Origin: Sporosarcina aquimarina
Lineage (GTDB): Bacteria > Bacillota > Bacilli > Bacillales_A > Planococcaceae
DNA: 64,000 bases
Direction: 5' to 3'
NCBI RefSeq assembly: GCF_023715615.1
Contig: NZ_JAMBOM010000008.1
Coordinates: 1 to 64,000 of the forward strand
In this document: positions 34,803 to 42,945 of the stretch, piece after piece
Layout: every line of letters begins with the position of its first letter
Numbering within the stretch: position 1 is the stretch's first letter
Notes under the pieces: model-generated
The model's database searches: none
What the model was told of the DNA's origin: nothing
The model's input: only the letters and a program-made list of their open reading frames with translations
Position numbers and translations under genes: made by a program

Positions 34803-35909
34803 TTACTGGCTAATTTTTGCATATACGACCGTGTTTCTCAACTGTGTGCCATCAGCCGACCGATCATCATTTTTCAGAACAGCTTCTAGTTCAAAGCCTG
34901 CCCGTTCTGCAACGGCACGGCTTTTTTTGTTGAGTTCGTCGCATCTAATCTCCACTCGGTGTGCACCTAGTTCATCCAATGCAAATTCCGTAATTCGTTC
35001 TACAGCCTCTGTCATGTACCCTTTTCCTTCAGAACCACTTGCTAACCAATAGCCAATTTCAAATTTCGGAATTGACCAATCAATTCTATGCAATCCTGAT
35101 GAGCCAATGAATTCCCCTGTTTGTTTTTCGAACAAGTGAAGTCTGAGATCTTTTTTTGTGATGAAATCCGCAATTCCCTGTCGCATCCGTTGTTCTGTGT
35201 CCGCTAGATTTTGTGGCTTATGCGCCCACGGCATCCACCGACGCAAAGTAGGTAATGTTTGAAGGATTGCGTTATTCACGTCAGAAACGTCATTTAGTGA
35301 AGGCATACGAATCAACAAACGTTCTGATTCAAATTGGTCCGGAAAATCAGGGATTCCTTGAATCGTCTGTGAGCTTTCGTTATCTTCCCAGATTACTGGA
35401 GTTTTCTTCCCTGCCATATAGTCATCTCGTGTGATTCCGTACGTTATAGCATCGTAATATTGGTCTTCTTCTGGAGAAAACCATGCTTGCCTCAGATGTC
35501 CTTCTTTTACAAAGCCTGACCGTTCGAAAGTTTTGCGCATTGCTAAATTGTCATGTCGCGTGTGACCTGCTAGCCGGTTTTTCCCCTCCGGCAATCCAAA
35601 CACATAGTCTGCCATGAGTCGCAGTGCACTTGCTCCATATCCTCTGCCTCGATAGCGATCTGCGATACGTAAATCGAACAAAGGGACATCGTCTTGTAAG
35701 TCATGGATTTTTGCGATGCCTACTTTTTCTCCGTTGTCGTTGACGAGCCAAAATGTTTTCACTTCATCTGACTCGTATCCACCTTCTCGGATCGCTTTTT
35801 CGATTAACTCACGCCCTGAATTTTCTTGCATGTGAAATGGCCATGTATTTGTTGTCATGAAGTGGATCAGCTGTTCTTGCTCCACCATTGTCCATTCTTT
35901 AAGTTGCAT
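34803..35909 (-). CDS. Two-domain GNAT acetyltransferase (tandem fusion)
   Basis: A 368-residue protein with two complete GNAT domains. The N-terminal one (about 1-165) has the CoA loop YRGRGYGASALRLM and NLAMRKTFERSGFVKEG; the C-terminal one (about 190-368) is RimJ/RimL-like with FESERLLIRMP, FEIGYWLASGSEGKGYMTEAV and NKKSRAVAERAGFELEA. Most bacterial GNATs of each type are separate proteins. Substrates unknown. GGAGGAAC precedes the ATG. Confidence 0.88.
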   Translation of the reverse strand: MQLKEWTMVEQEQLIHFMTTNTWPFHMQENSGRELIEKAIREGGYESDEVKTFWLVNDNGEKVGIAKIHDLQDDVPLFDLRIADRYRGRGYGASALRLMADYVFGLPEGKNRLAGHTRHDNLAMRKTFERSGFVKEGHLRQAWFSPEEDQYYDAITYGITRDDYMAGKKTPVIWEDNESSQTIQGIPDFPDQFESERLLIRMPSLNDVSDVNNAILQTLPTLRRWMPWAHKPQNLADTEQRMRQGIADFITKKDLRLHLFEKQTGEFIGSSGLHRIDWSIPKFEIGYWLASGSEGKGYMTEAVERITEFALDELGAHRVEIRCDELNKKSRAVAERAGFELEAVLKNDDRSADGTQLRNTVVYAKISQ

Positions 35910-35936
35910 TAGGAAGTTCCTCCAAACGACCGCTCC

Positions 35937-38045
35937 TTACTTTTGGATTCGCATTAATCGAAGTGAATTCAACACAACTAACAGTGTTGCACCCATATCC
36001 GCGAAGATTGCAATCCATAGCGTCAGCCAGCCCGGGATGACGAGAAGCAGTGCAGCAATTTTTAGTCCTACTGCAAACATAATGTTTTCTTTGATAGTAC
36101 GCAATGTTTTTCTACTCAATTTCACGGTATATGGCAATTGTTCGAGATCGTCCGCCATCAATGCGATGTCAGCAGTTTCTAATGCGGCGTCTGTCCCTGC
36201 GCCACCCATTGCGATCCCTACGGAGGCTGCAGCAAGTGCTGGTGCATCATTAATGCCATCTCCGACCATCGCTACTCGTTTCTTGCCTTCGCTCAATTCA
36301 CGGATTGCATTGAGTTTGTCTTCCGGCATGAGTCCAGCACGAACGTCGTCAATGCCTAAACGAGCAGCAATCGCTTGCGCCGTTTTCGGGTCATCGCCTG
36401 TCAGCATAACTGTAGTATCTACGCCGATTTCTTTTAATCGTTCAAGAACAAGTTTGCTTTCTTCTCTAACTGGATCCGCTACTGCGAAGAGCCCTGCAAA
36501 TGCACCATCTATGACAGCGCCCATCACAGATTTCCCTTCAGTCTGCATGTCTGCAGCTTGGACCTTCGCTAATTGTGGCAGTTCCGCGAGTTCTTCCATC
36601 CATCGGAGGCTTCCGACAGAAACACTTTTGCCCTCTACAACAGCAACTGCCCCTTTACCTGTGACGGATTGGAAGTTTTCCGCTGGTACAACTTCGAGGT
36701 TGCGCGCTTCAGATGCATTGACGAGCGCTCTTGCCAATGGGTGTTGAGAGAGGCGCTCCACTGCTGCGACTGACTGAAGGAGATGCGCTTCCTCTATTCC
36801 ATTTGAGGTGATGATATCCGTGACTTCAGGATAGCCTTTCGTTAAAGTCCCGGTTTTATCAAACGCAACGGTTTTGATATGCCCCATTTCTTCCAGGTGG
36901 ACGCCGCCTTTAATGAGCACGCCTTGACGTGCTGCGTTCCCGATTGCTGTGACAATTGCAACAGGTGTGGATACGACGAGCGCACAAGGGCACCCGACGA
37001 CAAGAACAGCGAGTCCTTGATAAATCCAAGTTTGCCAATCTGCTCCGAGAAGTGGGGGGATGACAGCTGTCAGCGCCGCAACTGCGATAATGGCTGGTGT
37101 ATAGTATTTCGCGAACTTGTCGATGAATTGTTGCGAAGGTGCTTTCTCAGCCTGCGCATCTTCAACAAGATGAATAATTTTAGCGATTGTCGTGTCTTCT
37201 ACTAATTTGTTGACTGTTACTTCTAGAGATCCTTCTTCGTTCAGCGTTCCTGCAAAAACAATGTCGTCTACTTTCTTGGTGACAGGGACAGATTCGCCTG
37301 TAATCGCAGCTTGGTTCACGGTTGAGAACCCTGAGCGTACCGTTCCATCCATGGCAATTTTTTGCCCCGGCTTGACGATTAAGACATCTCCAATTCGGAT
37401 GTCTTCAGTCGGTAGCTCGAACATCTCATCATTTCGTCTGATGGTTGCTGAAGGCGGTGCAATGTCCACTAAGCTACTGATGGATTGCCGAGCTTTGTTC
37501 ATGGAGTAGGATTCGAGTGCTTCGCTGATTGCAAACAGAAGGACGACAACAGCGGCTTCGCGCCATTCCCCGATGATTGCGGCACCAATAATCGCAATTG
37601 TCATGAGTGTGTTCATATCGAATTCAAGGCGTACTAAGTTTTTGAGCCCGTCGATGAACATCGAAGTTCCTCCTACCACAATCGCTATTGCAAATAAGAT
37701 GATTGCAGTGGTATTGGTCTCTCCATATTTGCTAGAAGTGAATAGACCTGCCGCTAGGAATATGAGCGAAATTAACGAAACAATGTTCTCTTTCCGTTTG
37801 AAGAACGGTGTTTTCTTGGTTGGCTTACGCTGAGAAACTGGTACGACCCGGATGCCGTCAAAGGCACCTGCAGATTCCAGCTCGTCGACGGTTGCGTCAC
37901 CTGCAAATGACAATTTACTCGCACCGAAGTTGACGGTAGCCGCTTCGACGTTCGGAAGTCGACTGACGTTTTTTTCAAATTTCATGGCGCAGTTGGCACA
38001 ACTTAAGTTTTCGAGACGATATTCAGTCCTGTTCGTTTCAGCCAT
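35937..38045 (-). CDS. cadA: Heavy-metal P1B-type ATPase (CadA/ZosA-like)
   Basis: A 702-residue metal efflux ATPase. The N-terminal HMA domain carries LSCANCAMKFEKN (CxxC); the membrane metal site is CPCALV, phosphorylation is at DKTGTLTKG, and hinge GDGINDAPAL is intact. The CPC motif with the CadC-type regulator upstream points to Zn2+/Cd2+/Pb2+ rather than Cu+. ATG 38045 overlaps the regulator stop by 8 bp behind GAAGGTGAAGAG, so the two are translationally coupled. Confidence 0.92.
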   Translation of the reverse strand: MAETNRTEYRLENLSCANCAMKFEKNVSRLPNVEAATVNFGASKLSFAGDATVDELESAGAFDGIRVVPVSQRKPTKKTPFFKRKENIVSLISLIFLAAGLFTSSKYGETNTTAIILFAIAIVVGGTSMFIDGLKNLVRLEFDMNTLMTIAIIGAAIIGEWREAAVVVLLFAISEALESYSMNKARQSISSLVDIAPPSATIRRNDEMFELPTEDIRIGDVLIVKPGQKIAMDGTVRSGFSTVNQAAITGESVPVTKKVDDIVFAGTLNEEGSLEVTVNKLVEDTTIAKIIHLVEDAQAEKAPSQQFIDKFAKYYTPAIIAVAALTAVIPPLLGADWQTWIYQGLAVLVVGCPCALVVSTPVAIVTAIGNAARQGVLIKGGVHLEEMGHIKTVAFDKTGTLTKGYPEVTDIITSNGIEEAHLLQSVAAVERLSQHPLARALVNASEARNLEVVPAENFQSVTGKGAVAVVEGKSVSVGSLRWMEELAELPQLAKVQAADMQTEGKSVMGAVIDGAFAGLFAVADPVREESKLVLERLKEIGVDTTVMLTGDDPKTAQAIAARLGIDDVRAGLMPEDKLNAIRELSEGKKRVAMVGDGINDAPALAAASVGIAMGGAGTDAALETADIALMADDLEQLPYTVKLSRKTLRTIKENIMFAVGLKIAALLLVIPGWLTLWIAIFADMGATLLVVLNSLRLMRIQK

Positions 38046-38406
38046 TCTCTTCACCTTCCATCGTATGTTCGTGAGCTATTTTCACTAGTTGTAAGACGTG
38101 ATCATCTGCAAGTGAATAATAAACCATCTTGCCCCTTCGTTCCGAGCGAGCTAATCCATTTTCTTTCAAATATCGTAAGTGATGAGAGGCTGTCGCGTTG
38201 GATGCACCAATAATAGCACCGACATCACAAACACAGAGCTCTTGTTTTAATGTTAATGAATACGCAATTTTGAGTCTCGTTTCATCTGCAAGTGCTTTAA
38301 ACAGTTGCACCATATTTCCAACGCGGGGCAATTCCTCTTGAATTTCGACGACAAGCGCATCGTGAATAATCTGTTCATCACACATATCTACCATTTTCAA
38401 ATTCAT
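38038..38406 (-). CDS. cadC: ArsR/SmtB-family metal repressor (CadC-like)
   Basis: A 122-residue winged-helix repressor. The LCVCDVG motif supplies the paired cysteines of the CadC metal site at the recognition-helix entry, with a further Cys near the N-terminus (MVDMCDE). The recognition helix is NATASHHLRYLKENGL. It represses its own operon with cadA until Cd/Pb/Zn binds. Start is uncertain: ATG 38406 and TTG 38400 both lie near AGGAGG; the open frame runs to 38421. Two inverted operator-like sequences flank its promoter. Confidence 0.88.
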   Translation of the reverse strand: MNLKMVDMCDEQIIHDALVVEIQEELPRVGNMVQLFKALADETRLKIAYSLTLKQELCVCDVGAIIGASNATASHHLRYLKENGLARSERRGKMVYYSLADDHVLQLVKIAHEHTMEGEENG

Positions 38407-38419
38407 CCGCCTCCTCATC

Positions 38420-38438
38420 ATTCAAATGTTCGTTTGAT
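38420..38438. promoter_or_regulatory. CadC operator copy 2 (downstream of promoter)
   Basis: ATTCAAATGTTCGTTTGAT, an imperfect palindrome (TTCAAA...TTTGA) lying between the -10 box and the start codon. It is nearly identical, in opposite orientation, to the copy at 38482-38500. Confidence 0.65.
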
Positions 38439-38447
38439 TGTAAAGTT

Positions 38448-38476
38448 AGTATATGCGTTATTCTGACGATTTGCAA
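38448..38476 (-). promoter_or_regulatory. Sigma-A promoter of cadC-cadA
   Basis: TTGCAA, a 17-nt spacer and TATACT on the minus strand, flanked on both sides by operator-like repeats. Confidence 0.75.
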
Positions 38477-38481
38477 CTACT

Positions 38482-38500
38482 ATCAAACGATGATTTGAAT
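38482..38500. promoter_or_regulatory. CadC operator copy 1 (upstream of promoter)
   Basis: ATTCAAATCATCGTTTGAT on the minus strand, 16 of 19 positions shared with the other copy and placed just upstream of the -35 box. Confidence 0.6.
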
Positions 38501-38658
38501 GAAATGCGATTTCGCTCTTCACTTTTTTGTACTAAATGGCTTCGCAAAGCGAAGCAGACCAAATAAATCTTGGTTTTTGATTGGTGAAGTGCACTTTTTC
38601 GCGATTGAGGGTGCTGGTGAAGAAAGGGCTCGCCGCGAGCGATAGGGGGCGAGGTGTT
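38501..38658. other. Intergenic stretch, no gene seen
   Basis: Contains two short hairpins (GCTTCGC-AAA-GCGAAGC at about 38552-38568, and GCTCG/CGAGC near 38628-38640) but no T-run, promoter or ORF I can support. It leads into repeat array B. Confidence 0.5.
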
Positions 38659-38815
38659 TATGATCATTTTTTGAGTTTTATGAGCGGAATTGTGTGGTTA
38701 TGATCACTTTTAAAGATTTATGAGCACATTCCTAGGGTTATGAGCGTTTCTACTGATTAATGATCACTTTCCCAGGTTTATGAGCGTTTTTTGAGATTTA
38801 TGAGCATCCGGAGTA
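38659..38815. repeat. 20-bp tandem repeat array B (8 units)
   Basis: Eight diverged units of the ATGA(G/T)C family in 20-bp register, for example TTTATGATCACTTTTAAAGA and TTTATGAGCACATTCCTAGG. It lies upstream of cadC and beyond the terminator of the penicillin-acylase gene. The units are more degenerate than in arrays A and C. Confidence 0.9.
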
Positions 38816-38854
38816 TTAGGGTATCCCTAGAAAAAATGCAGCTCTATTAGAGCA

Positions 38855-38886
38855 AACAAAAATACAGAGGCAACTTACACCTCTGC
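38855..38886 (-). terminator. Terminator after the penicillin acylase-family gene
   Basis: CAGAGG-N9-CCTCTG followed by TATTTTTGTTT on the minus strand. Confidence 0.75.
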
Positions 38887-38895
38887 TTCATCTAC

Positions 38896-41274
38896 TTATT
38901 TTGCTTCCAACGTCAACACGTTTCCGTCTTTCACGGCACCGTCTAAAACAGTCTCATGGAAATCTCCGCGAACCCAATCATCAGCTTGGTCGTGGAACCA
39001 TTGCGACTTCACGTGCCCACTTTGACCAGGACCTACAATATGATATGCCTTTGAAAGATCATCTAGATCCGCCACAAAGCGCCATGAGGCTCCGTGATTC
39101 GCACTACCATCGTCTTTGAACGACGCTGCTTGAACTGTAATACCTGATCCACCGACAGGTTGCTTTTTCGGATCCAAGAAACGCTGTAAAATCGGTGAAG
39201 CACTCGATAATGGATGTGGGAATACGAGCTGATGGAAGTCTCCCCACTGCCACTTCTCTGATTTATCCCCATAATCTTCTTTCAGGCTTGCAATCGTTTT
39301 TTCAAACGCATCATATACCCATTGGTCGACTCCGCCATACTCTTCCACCCAAGTAGAAGGATTCCCGGAATACGCATTGCGCAAGAACTGATCGGTTAAC
39401 TGCGGCTTTCCGGGCATGAACTCATAGACATCTGCTGGCATATCTGATGCAAACATCGTCACCGGCAATTGTTTCATAAGTTTATGGAATACGAGAGGCT
39501 GCGATGCATTCACCGAATCCACCTGATCCCAATCTTTCATCTGAGCCAAAATTTCCTTGTATCTCCCTTTTCGGTCCATCTTTTCAATGGACATAATTAG
39601 AGAATTCAGAAACTCTTCTGCATGTAAATTTTTCTGGTCCATTTGTAACTTCATCATATCGTCCGCTGTAAAATCGTCTCCATCACGAAGCACTTCTGCA
39701 ATGCGCTCATAGCGATACGGCTGTGCCCAAAACTTTGTAATGTGATAGGGATACTTTTCATCTACTACTTCGTTGTTAGCAGTGGCAATGAACCCTTCTT
39801 TAGGATTCACAACAGTCGGCAATTCGTCATACGGAATATAACCGTCCCATCCGTATTCCGAGGAATTTCCCGGAACCGGTAGCTGAGCGTCTCCTTTTTT
39901 ACGAATCGGAATTTTTCCATTTGCTTTGAACGCAATTGTACCGTCCGTTGAAGCGAAGACAAAGTTTTGCGCGGGAGCACTGAATGCTTCCAATGCCGTT
40001 TCAAACGAATCCCAATCGTCGGCTTTGTTTAAATCCATGATTGCTTCAAGTTCATTGCTCGGCTCGAGTGCCGTCCATTGCATCGAAAACACAGCGTCTG
40101 GTTTTTCATCTTTATAAATGACATCTGTAATGATCGGCCCGTGCCTAGTGACTAGCACTTCGAAAGGTACGTCTTTTTCCCCTTTCACGCTAATTGTCTC
40201 ATCACGCACTTCGGCTTGCTCCCATTCGTTGTCATATTGGAATTGGGTCGGATCCTCCGGGTTCGGGATTTCAATATAGAGATCTTGGACGTCTGGCCCT
40301 ACATTTGTAACTCCCCATGCGACTTTTTCGTTATGCCCGAGGATAATGCCAGGAATCCCTGCAAAAATGACCCCACTAACATTCTGCTCTGGAGACTTCA
40401 AGTGAATTTGATGCCAGATCGAAGGCGTGCTCAGTCCTAAGTGCGGATCATCCGCGAGAAGTGGCATCCCTGATTTTGTTTTATCACCTGAGACAACCCA
40501 GTTGTTACTTCCATTGAATTCGTGTGGAAGTAATCCAGGGTCAAACTGTCCTGCGACTTGAACTGGATTTTTTAGATTTGCTTCCATAATGGATTCTGCA
40601 TTCTCCGGATACGTAATGAACAAATCTTGAGCTTTCTCTTCAGAGAAATTATTAAGTGCCCAGTGGCGCATAGCTTGAGGCGTCCATTTTCCACCAAGGT
40701 CGTACGCCATATACTTTCCAATTGTCAGTGAGTCGATTGGTGTCCATGGTTCAGGTTCATAGCCGAGCAACTTAAATTCATAGGACAATTTTCCATTGTC
40801 TTTTACTTCTTTGATGAATTCATTCACGCCATCTGCATACCATCCCAAAACTTGTTTGGCATCATCGCTATAAGTGTCGAATGATTTCTCTGCTGCATTT
40901 CTCAAGCTAAATGTACGGAACTGTTTATCGGTATCAATCGCTTTGGCACCGACAACTTCGGACAATCGTCCACTTGCCTGTCTACGTGCAAGATCCATCT
41001 GAAACAAACGATCCTGAGCATGAACGTAGCCTTGTGCACGATACAAATCGGCATCGGACTTGGCCTCTAAATGCGGGACGCCATTTTCATCTCGAGTTAC
41101 GGTTACATTTTCATCTAATACAGTGAGCTGAGCGTTTCCTTCAATCACGGGCTTCGACTTCCCTATGTAAACGTTTACAAAAATAAGTGCAGCTGTGGCT
41201 ACTACTACAAGTGTAGCAATGAACCATAGAAGGACTTTCATTGGTTTCCCCATTTTCTTTTTATGTTTTGCCAC
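38896..41274 (-). CDS. Penicillin acylase family Ntn-hydrolase
   Basis: A 792-residue hydrolase with an N-terminal transmembrane anchor (about 13-35), so probably acting outside the membrane. The family is made as a precursor that cleaves itself before a catalytic serine; the expected site is Gly-Ser in EFNGSNNWVVSG (about residue 254), with the alpha-chain motif VTRDENGVPHLEA at about 55 and RDIQ-like VTNVGPDVQDLY. Substrate could be a penicillin, an acyl-homoserine lactone or another amide. A GTG start follows GGGGGGA. It is monocistronic between arrays B and C. Confidence 0.9.
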   Translation of the reverse strand: MAKHKKKMGKPMKVLLWFIATLVVVATAALIFVNVYIGKSKPVIEGNAQLTVLDENVTVTRDENGVPHLEAKSDADLYRAQGYVHAQDRLFQMDLARRQASGRLSEVVGAKAIDTDKQFRTFSLRNAAEKSFDTYSDDAKQVLGWYADGVNEFIKEVKDNGKLSYEFKLLGYEPEPWTPIDSLTIGKYMAYDLGGKWTPQAMRHWALNNFSEEKAQDLFITYPENAESIMEANLKNPVQVAGQFDPGLLPHEFNGSNNWVVSGDKTKSGMPLLADDPHLGLSTPSIWHQIHLKSPEQNVSGVIFAGIPGIILGHNEKVAWGVTNVGPDVQDLYIEIPNPEDPTQFQYDNEWEQAEVRDETISVKGEKDVPFEVLVTRHGPIITDVIYKDEKPDAVFSMQWTALEPSNELEAIMDLNKADDWDSFETALEAFSAPAQNFVFASTDGTIAFKANGKIPIRKKGDAQLPVPGNSSEYGWDGYIPYDELPTVVNPKEGFIATANNEVVDEKYPYHITKFWAQPYRYERIAEVLRDGDDFTADDMMKLQMDQKNLHAEEFLNSLIMSIEKMDRKGRYKEILAQMKDWDQVDSVNASQPLVFHKLMKQLPVTMFASDMPADVYEFMPGKPQLTDQFLRNAYSGNPSTWVEEYGGVDQWVYDAFEKTIASLKEDYGDKSEKWQWGDFHQLVFPHPLSSASPILQRFLDPKKQPVGGSGITVQAASFKDDGSANHGASWRFVADLDDLSKAYHIVGPGQSGHVKSQWFHDQADDWVRGDFHETVLDGAVKDGNVLTLEAK

Positions 41275-41336
41275 TTTACTTTCCCCCCATTTCTAATTTT
41301 TCACAGTACTTAATCTATATTCGTTGCACCGCCATA

Positions 41337-41362
41337 AAATCCCTTCCAGAATGAAAGGGATT
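41337..41362 (-). terminator. Possible terminator of the Mrp operon
   Basis: ATCCCTT-N9-AAGGGAT followed by TTTT on the minus strand. It lies beyond array C, so the repeats would be transcribed in the 3' untranslated part of the Mrp mRNA. The T-run is short. Confidence 0.5.
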
Positions 41363-41403
41363 GCGTGTCCACCTGTATAAGTACAGGGAATAGTTTTGTG
41401 ATT

Positions 41404-41800
41404 TATGATCAGTTTGGTGGCTTTATGAGCATTTCTCATGCTTTATGAGCAGTTTTCAGCTTTTATGTTAACTTTCCATGCTTTATGATCACTTTTCAGC
41501 TTTTATGAGCACTTCTCATGTTTTATGAGCACTTTCCAGCTTTTATGAGCACTTCTCATGTTTTATGAGCACTTTCCATGCTTTATGAGCACTTTTCAGC
41601 TTTTATGAGCACTTCTCATGTTTTATGAGCACTTTTCAGCTTTTATGAGCACTTCCCACGTTTTATGAGCACTTCCCAGCTTTTATGAGCACTTCCCACG
41701 TTTTATGATCACTTCCCAGCTTTTATGATCACTTCTCATGTTTTATGATCACTTTCCAGCTTTTATGAGCACTTCCTACGCTTTATGAGCGCTCCTCATC
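41404..41800. repeat. 20-bp tandem repeat array C (20 units)
   Basis: Twenty units in strict 20-bp register. Two unit types largely alternate, ending CTCATG (or CCCACG) and CCAGC, giving a 40-bp higher-order period. In the first type ATGAG-CACTT-CTCAT is an inverted repeat. The last unit runs into the 3' end of mrpG and supplies its stop codon. Confidence 0.95.
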
Positions 41801-42178
41801 TTCCGTCTCCTCATCATTCATGGGTTTATCTTCATGAATGACCTCATATAGTTCATCTTCTACTGAAATGTCTGCGAGTCCCACTTTTGAGCGATATGCT
41901 GCACGAATGATCAGGTGCCCCGCAACTGGAGCTGTTAGGAAGACGAACACGATGCCTAGCAACACACGGACGCTGACGAAATGATCATGGAATAGAAAGT
42001 ATAGGAACACGCCAATCAGTGTTAGCAATACCGAGAGCGTGGAGCTTTTCGTAGCCGCGTGGGATCGTGTATAAACATCCGGTAATCGGATAATCCCGAA
42101 CACACTGATGACACTAAAAATACTTCCCAACAGGATTAGCAGTGCTCCGATGAATTCACCGATCTCGTTTCCGTTCAA
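41783..42178 (-). CDS. mrpG: Mrp Na+/H+ antiporter subunit G
   Basis: A 131-residue MrpG/PhaG subunit with three transmembrane helices (LLILLGSIFSVISVFGIIRLPDVYTRSHAATKSSTL is the hallmark region, split here as GIIRLPDVYTRSHAATKS). TTG 42178 is chosen because GGGGGG ends 6 nt upstream; the open frame reaches 42214. It overlaps mrpF by 23 bp. The acidic C-terminal tail EETEDEERS ends inside a unit of repeat array C, which provides the TCA-TAA end. Confidence 0.9.
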   Translation of the reverse strand: MNGNEIGEFIGALLILLGSIFSVISVFGIIRLPDVYTRSHAATKSSTLSVLLTLIGVFLYFLFHDHFVSVRVLLGIVFVFLTAPVAGHLIIRAAYRSKVGLADISVEDELYEVIHEDKPMNDEETEDEERS

Positions 42179-42440
42179 CGATAACCCCCCTCTCAATATA
42201 TTTTGAAAAGGCAATTGTGCTGATGAACGACAAGATTCCCAGAATCAGAATGACTTCCAAATACGCTTTCGTTCCGTAAACAACAGATACGACTCCAATC
42301 ATCGCAATTAGATTCACACCGACAACATCCATCGCAATTACACGATCCGGCATGGAAGGCCCGATAATGAGTCGGAGCACGGCTATCGCAATTGTTATTG
42401 CAAACAGCACAACAGAAATCCCTAGCATGATCTGAATCAT
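42156..42440 (-). CDS. mrpF: Mrp antiporter subunit F
   Basis: A 94-residue MrpF with three transmembrane helices and the conserved GPSMPDRVIAMD motif. The Asp here lies in the ion path of the complex. The ATG overlaps the mrpE stop (TAATG). Confidence 0.93.
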   Translation of the reverse strand: MIQIMLGISVVLFAITIAIAVLRLIIGPSMPDRVIAMDVVGVNLIAMIGVVSVVYGTKAYLEVILILGILSFISTIAFSKYIERGVIVERKRDR

Positions 42441-42922
42441 TATCGAGTCACCTCCATAATCGCTTTTTCGAAGTTCTTCAATTGTTTGATCAACCCATCA
42501 CGTGATTCTTGGACGTCCATCGCATGGATGTACAACGCATCACTATCCGGTGTCACTTCCATTACGACGGAACCTGGCGTCAAAGTCAGCAGCATCGAGA
42601 GCATCGTAATTTCAACGTCACTCCGCAATATGGTTTCATACTTGAAAATTCCTGGTTCAATCTTCAATCGTGGACTTAAAATCTGCTTCAACACGACCGC
42701 ACTCGATTGAATCAATTCCCAGACAAAGATGAAAAATAACCTGACGACAGCGTAGACGCGACGTAAATAGAAGCGTGTGCCGAAAAAACGGTGCATGAAG
42801 AATAGGATACCAATTCCTACGAGAAAGCCTGCGTAGAACGTGGAAAAACGCAATTCGTCTTCATCGATGAGCAACATCCATAAAAACGCAATGAATAAGT
42901 TCAATAACAGTTGACCTGGCAT
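42440..42922 (-). CDS. mrpE: Mrp antiporter subunit E
   Basis: A 160-residue MrpE with N-terminal transmembrane helices and a cytoplasmic C-terminal domain containing LTLTPGSVVMEVTPD and LYIHAMDV, the family signature. It is needed for complex stability in B. subtilis. It follows mrpD after 23 nt. Confidence 0.93.
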   Translation of the reverse strand: MPGQLLLNLFIAFLWMLLIDEDELRFSTFYAGFLVGIGILFFMHRFFGTRFYLRRVYAVVRLFFIFVWELIQSSAVVLKQILSPRLKIEPGIFKYETILRSDVEITMLSMLLTLTPGSVVMEVTPDSDALYIHAMDVQESRDGLIKQLKNFEKAIMEVTR

Positions 42923-42945
42923 TCTCCCGTCCCCTTTCCTCTGCG

